A DNA stretch of 64,000 nucleotides from Saprospiraceae bacterium (GTDB taxonomy: Bacteria; Bacteroidota; Bacteroidia; Chitinophagales; Saprospiraceae). How positions within the stretch are numbered: the stretch's first letter is position 1; every line of letters starts with the position of its first letter. Below are positions 61,619 through 64,000 of the stretch, piece by piece. Below the pieces are notes generated by a model. It was not told the DNA's origin. It made no database searches and saw only the letters and a program-made list of their open reading frames with translations. Made by a program: the position numbers and the translations under genes. Where the stretch lies: contig JAHBTW010000003.1 in NCBI GenBank assembly GCA_019638385.1, forward strand, positions 186,001 to 250,000, written 5' to 3'.

Positions 61619-64000
61619 TTAAAATTGAACGCCCAGCTTCAGCCCCAGGCTCCTCGTGGTGGGATACGACATGTCCTCCACGCCGCTTACAAACTGCTGC
61701 CCCTGCACCGCCAACTGTTCCGGGTCGAAATGAGGAATGGCAGACAGGGCAAACAAATTGCGCCCGATAACTGCTATGCTCAGCTTGCGTCCGTTGCTGA
61801 AAAAGCCTTTGCCGGCCTCGCTGTTTCCAAAAGTATAGCCCACGGAAAAGGAGCGCAACTTGAGGTAGCTCGCGTCGTAAGTGTTGTTCTCTTCGTGGTT
61901 GCGGTCGTAGTACTGCCGGTAGTAACTTTCGGCCGAAACGGCTTTGGTATTGGGCTGCCACACCGGCGCTTCGGGCGTGCCCGTATTCACCACGCCCTGT
62001 GCCACAATGCCGCCTTCGGGCCGGTCGGCCGTTTCTATCAACTGCCCGCCTACGGCTGCCAGCGCGAGCGTGCGCGATACGAGAATGCCGCCTTGCCGCC
62101 AGTCGAAGAGGAAGCTCAGGTTCCAGTTTTTGTAGCGCAGTTCGTTGCTGAATCCGAGTATAAAATCAGGGTTGTAATTGCCTAATTTTTTCAACGTATT
62201 ATCGGCTATATATTGGCCGTTGGCATTGATGATGAAATGGCCGTTTTCATTGCGTCGGTAGCCGGTTCCGTACAGGTCGCCGATGCGCCCGCCTTCTTCC
62301 ACCTGAACCCACACCGTTTGGTTCACATTGTCATATACCCGCGAGTAGGCAAGGGTGAGCCGGCCTCCGCCGATGGGCAATTCTTCCACGGTGGCAATAT
62401 TTCGACTGAAGTTGAACATGGCATCCCAGCGAAAGCGGCTATTGTACACCGGGGTGAGTCCCAGCACGAGTTCCAGCCCCTGCGAACGCACCGCGCCGCC
62501 GTTGACCACCTGCTCTGTGTAGCCGGACGTAATGGATACGGGCAGCGCAATGATTTGGTTGGCGGTGCGGGCGCGATAATAAGTGGCATCTACGCGCAAG
62601 CGGCTGTTGAAAAAATGGACATCGGCGCCAGCCTCTACGGCCGATGTTTGCTCCGGCAATAATTGCCCGTTGGCAATGAGACTTTGCGCGCTAAAAGTAG
62701 GCTGCCCGCCGACCGGCGTTTGCGACACGAATGCACCCGCCGTTTGGTAGGGGTCGGTGTCATTGCCTACCTGCGCCCAGCCGCCGCGCAATTTGGCGTA
62801 AGATATAATTTCCGGCAAGTCAATTATTTTTGAAACGATCAGACTGCCCGTTACGGAGGGATAAAAGAAGGCCGTTTGCCGGGCCGAGGTTGGGGTGGCC
62901 AGCGCGCTCGACCAGTCGTTGCGCCCCGTGATGTCTAAGAAAAACACATCCTGAAATCCCAATTTCACAATTCCATACACGCTGTTGATGCGCTTGCGCG
63001 CGTCGAGTTCAAATACCTCAATCGGCACGGCGGCATTGGTGAACTTGAAAATGCCCGGCTGCGCCAGTGCGGTTGTCTGCATTTGGGCAGAAGCAGCCCG
63101 TTGGTCCATGCGGTTGGCGCCGGCTGATACATCAAGCGACACAGCGCCCAGGCTATGACGATAGTTGAGCAGCACATCGGTATTGTGCTCGCGGTACGAT
63201 ACGTTTTGCTCGGCGTAAGCGCCGTTGATAAAGCGATTGGAACTGAAATTGCGCCGAAATTCCCGCTTCTCTGCCGAGAAATCCATGCCGCTGCGCAGTT
63301 GCACGGAAAATTGTTCGCTGAGTTGGTACCGTGCGAGTACATGCCCGAACATCCGGTCGCGGTTGAAGGAATTCCGGTTTTCCAACAGCGTGAAGAACGG
63401 ATTGTCGAAGAAGGTATAATTGTAGGAATATTGCTGCAACCCCTCCAGGCCGGGCTGCCAGTAGTTGCGCAGGGCGTTGATGTCCAACGAGCGCGGCCCC
63501 CAGGCCACGATGGAGTAGTTGATATTTTCGGAGCCGTAGCCGTTGGCTGGGCGATTGTCGCTTTGTGTGTTGAGGTAGTTGATGGAGGTGTTGATCTGTA
63601 GCCGGTCGGTGGGCGAGAAATTGAGTTTAGCGGCTACGGTGCGGCGGTTGAGGTTGACGCCGGGAATGGCCGACTCACTGTTCATATCGGTGAGCGAGAG
63701 GCGAAAATCGCCCCGCTCGAATCCTGTGCCGAGGGCTAAGTTGTTGAAGGTCGTCACGCCTGTTCGATAAAAATCCTTCAAGTTGTCGGGGTATGCTACA
63801 AAAGGAGTGGGGGCTATCGGCGCGCCGCCATGCACGGCTACATCGCCGCCGCGCACGGTGGTTCCGTCGGGTAGTTGCACCGGACTGTCAAACTGCGGCA
63901 CGAGCACTCCGGCGTTCAGCCTCGGCCCCCAACTGTAGGTGATGTTGTCGTTGATGCCGCCGCCCAATCCATTGACAAAAGCAAAGGTCCCGGAATTGCC
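61619..64000 (-). CDS. SusC/RagA-type TonB-dependent receptor (partial, 5' end cut by the right edge)
   Basis: The frame is open from 64000 to the stop at 61619 (793 codons), so the plug and N-terminus lie beyond the window. It shows the SusC-type segment FAFVNGLGGGINDNITYSWGPRLNAG, then RTGVTTFNNLALGTGFERGDFRLSLTDMNSESAIPG, and ends with SLGLKLGVQF. Barrel strands alternate aromatic and polar residues. With the SusD downstream it forms an outer-membrane uptake pair. There is a symporter and a phosphoesterase downstream but no glycoside hydrolase in the visible part, so the substrate cannot be named. Confidence 0.9.
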   Translation of the reverse strand, partial: GNSGTFAFVNGLGGGINDNITYSWGPRLNAGVLVPQFDSPVQLPDGTTVRGGDVAVHGGAPIAPTPFVAYPDNLKDFYRTGVTTFNNLALGTGFERGDFRLSLTDMNSESAIPGVNLNRRTVAAKLNFSPTDRLQINTSINYLNTQSDNRPANGYGSENINYSIVAWGPRSLDINALRNYWQPGLEGLQQYSYNYTFFDNPFFTLLENRNSFNRDRMFGHVLARYQLSEQFSVQLRSGMDFSAEKREFRRNFSSNRFINGAYAEQNVSYREHNTDVLLNYRHSLGAVSLDVSAGANRMDQRAASAQMQTTALAQPGIFKFTNAAVPIEVFELDARKRINSVYGIVKLGFQDVFFLDITGRNDWSSALATPTSARQTAFFYPSVTGSLIVSKIIDLPEIISYAKLRGGWAQVGNDTDPYQTAGAFVSQTPVGGQPTFSAQSLIANGQLLPEQTSAVEAGADVHFFNSRLRVDATYYRARTANQIIALPVSITSGYTEQVVNGGAVRSQGLELVLGLTPVYNSRFRWDAMFNFSRNIATVEELPIGGGRLTLAYSRVYDNVNQTVWVQVEEGGRIGDLYGTGYRRNENGHFIINANGQYIADNTLKKLGNYNPDFILGFSNELRYKNWNLSFLFDWRQGGILVSRTLALAAVGGQLIETADRPEGGIVAQGVVNTGTPEAPVWQPNTKAVSAESYYRQYYDRNHEENNTYDASYLKLRSFSVGYTFGNSEAGKGFFSNGRKLSIAVIGRNLFALSAIPHFDPEQLAVQGQQFVSGVEDMSYPTTRSLGLKLGVQF

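Overview
The window is from a chromosome of a Bacteroidota bacterium, most likely of the Saprospiria/Lewinella-Haliscomenobacter type. The evidence is SusC/SusD and Oar-type TonB-dependent receptors, lipoproteins with DUF5689 domains, type IX secretion (T9SS) C-terminal sorting domains, the gliding genes gldE and gldD behind mutY and ssb, a ParA-ParB-DUF5683 cluster, and many promoter-like TAnnTTTG boxes with few clear Shine-Dalgarno sites. Base composition is about half G+C and coding density is high. The genus call is inference.

Layout. 1-3608 (minus): an OmpA-family protein cut by the left edge, a class III sirtuin and an RluE-type pseudouridine synthase, then tRNA-Cys. 3857-12762 (plus): recX, a RidA protein, a GH2 beta-mannosidase, mutY, ssb, gldE, gldD and a bifunctional formimidoyltransferase-cyclodeaminase. 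12844-25053: a WD40 protein, a TonB receptor with a triple-repeat DUF5689 lipoprotein, a small unknown, a patatin, a lamin-tail T9SS protein and an Oar-type receptor. 25214-31748: a phosphodiesterase lipoprotein, then a minus-strand group of guanine deaminase, an HMBS-like protein lacking its active-site residues, aldehyde dehydrogenase, SDR and acyl-CoA ligase. 31870-37638 (minus): a BNR-repeat hydrolase-like protein, arginine deiminase and an FAD oxidoreductase. 37675-38022 is an RHS relic. 38182-49907 (plus): pullulanase, a membrane protein, an AAA ATPase with a truncated HNH gene (Septu-like), TudS/DUF523, DUF389, fabH, efp, accB, accC and an ABC exporter. 49913-51207 (minus): two lipoproteins. 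51455-56974 (plus): katG, a metal-dependent hydrolase, parA, parB and DUF5683. 56966-64000 (minus): a T9SS protein, a phosphoesterase, a sodium:solute symporter, SusD and SusC (cut by the right edge).

Most of the window is housekeeping and surface-nutrition functions. Three things stand out. (1) A family of degenerate 7-nt (once 8-nt) tandem word repeats, often arranged as two inverted arms of 25-38 nt, sits against stop codons at 10981, 19242, 26126, 29899, 31770 and 58745. One member at 50485-50540 encodes the hydrophobic core of a lipoprotein signal peptide, and another encodes the tail and stop codon of the patatin. (2) The HMBS-like gene at 26718-27563 keeps the fold signature but lacks the catalytic Asp, the cofactor Cys and the substrate arginines. 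(3) A locally AT-rich ATPase-HNH pair at 40930-42493 looks like a decaying defence module. No CRISPR array, rRNA, integrase or intact insertion sequence was seen.
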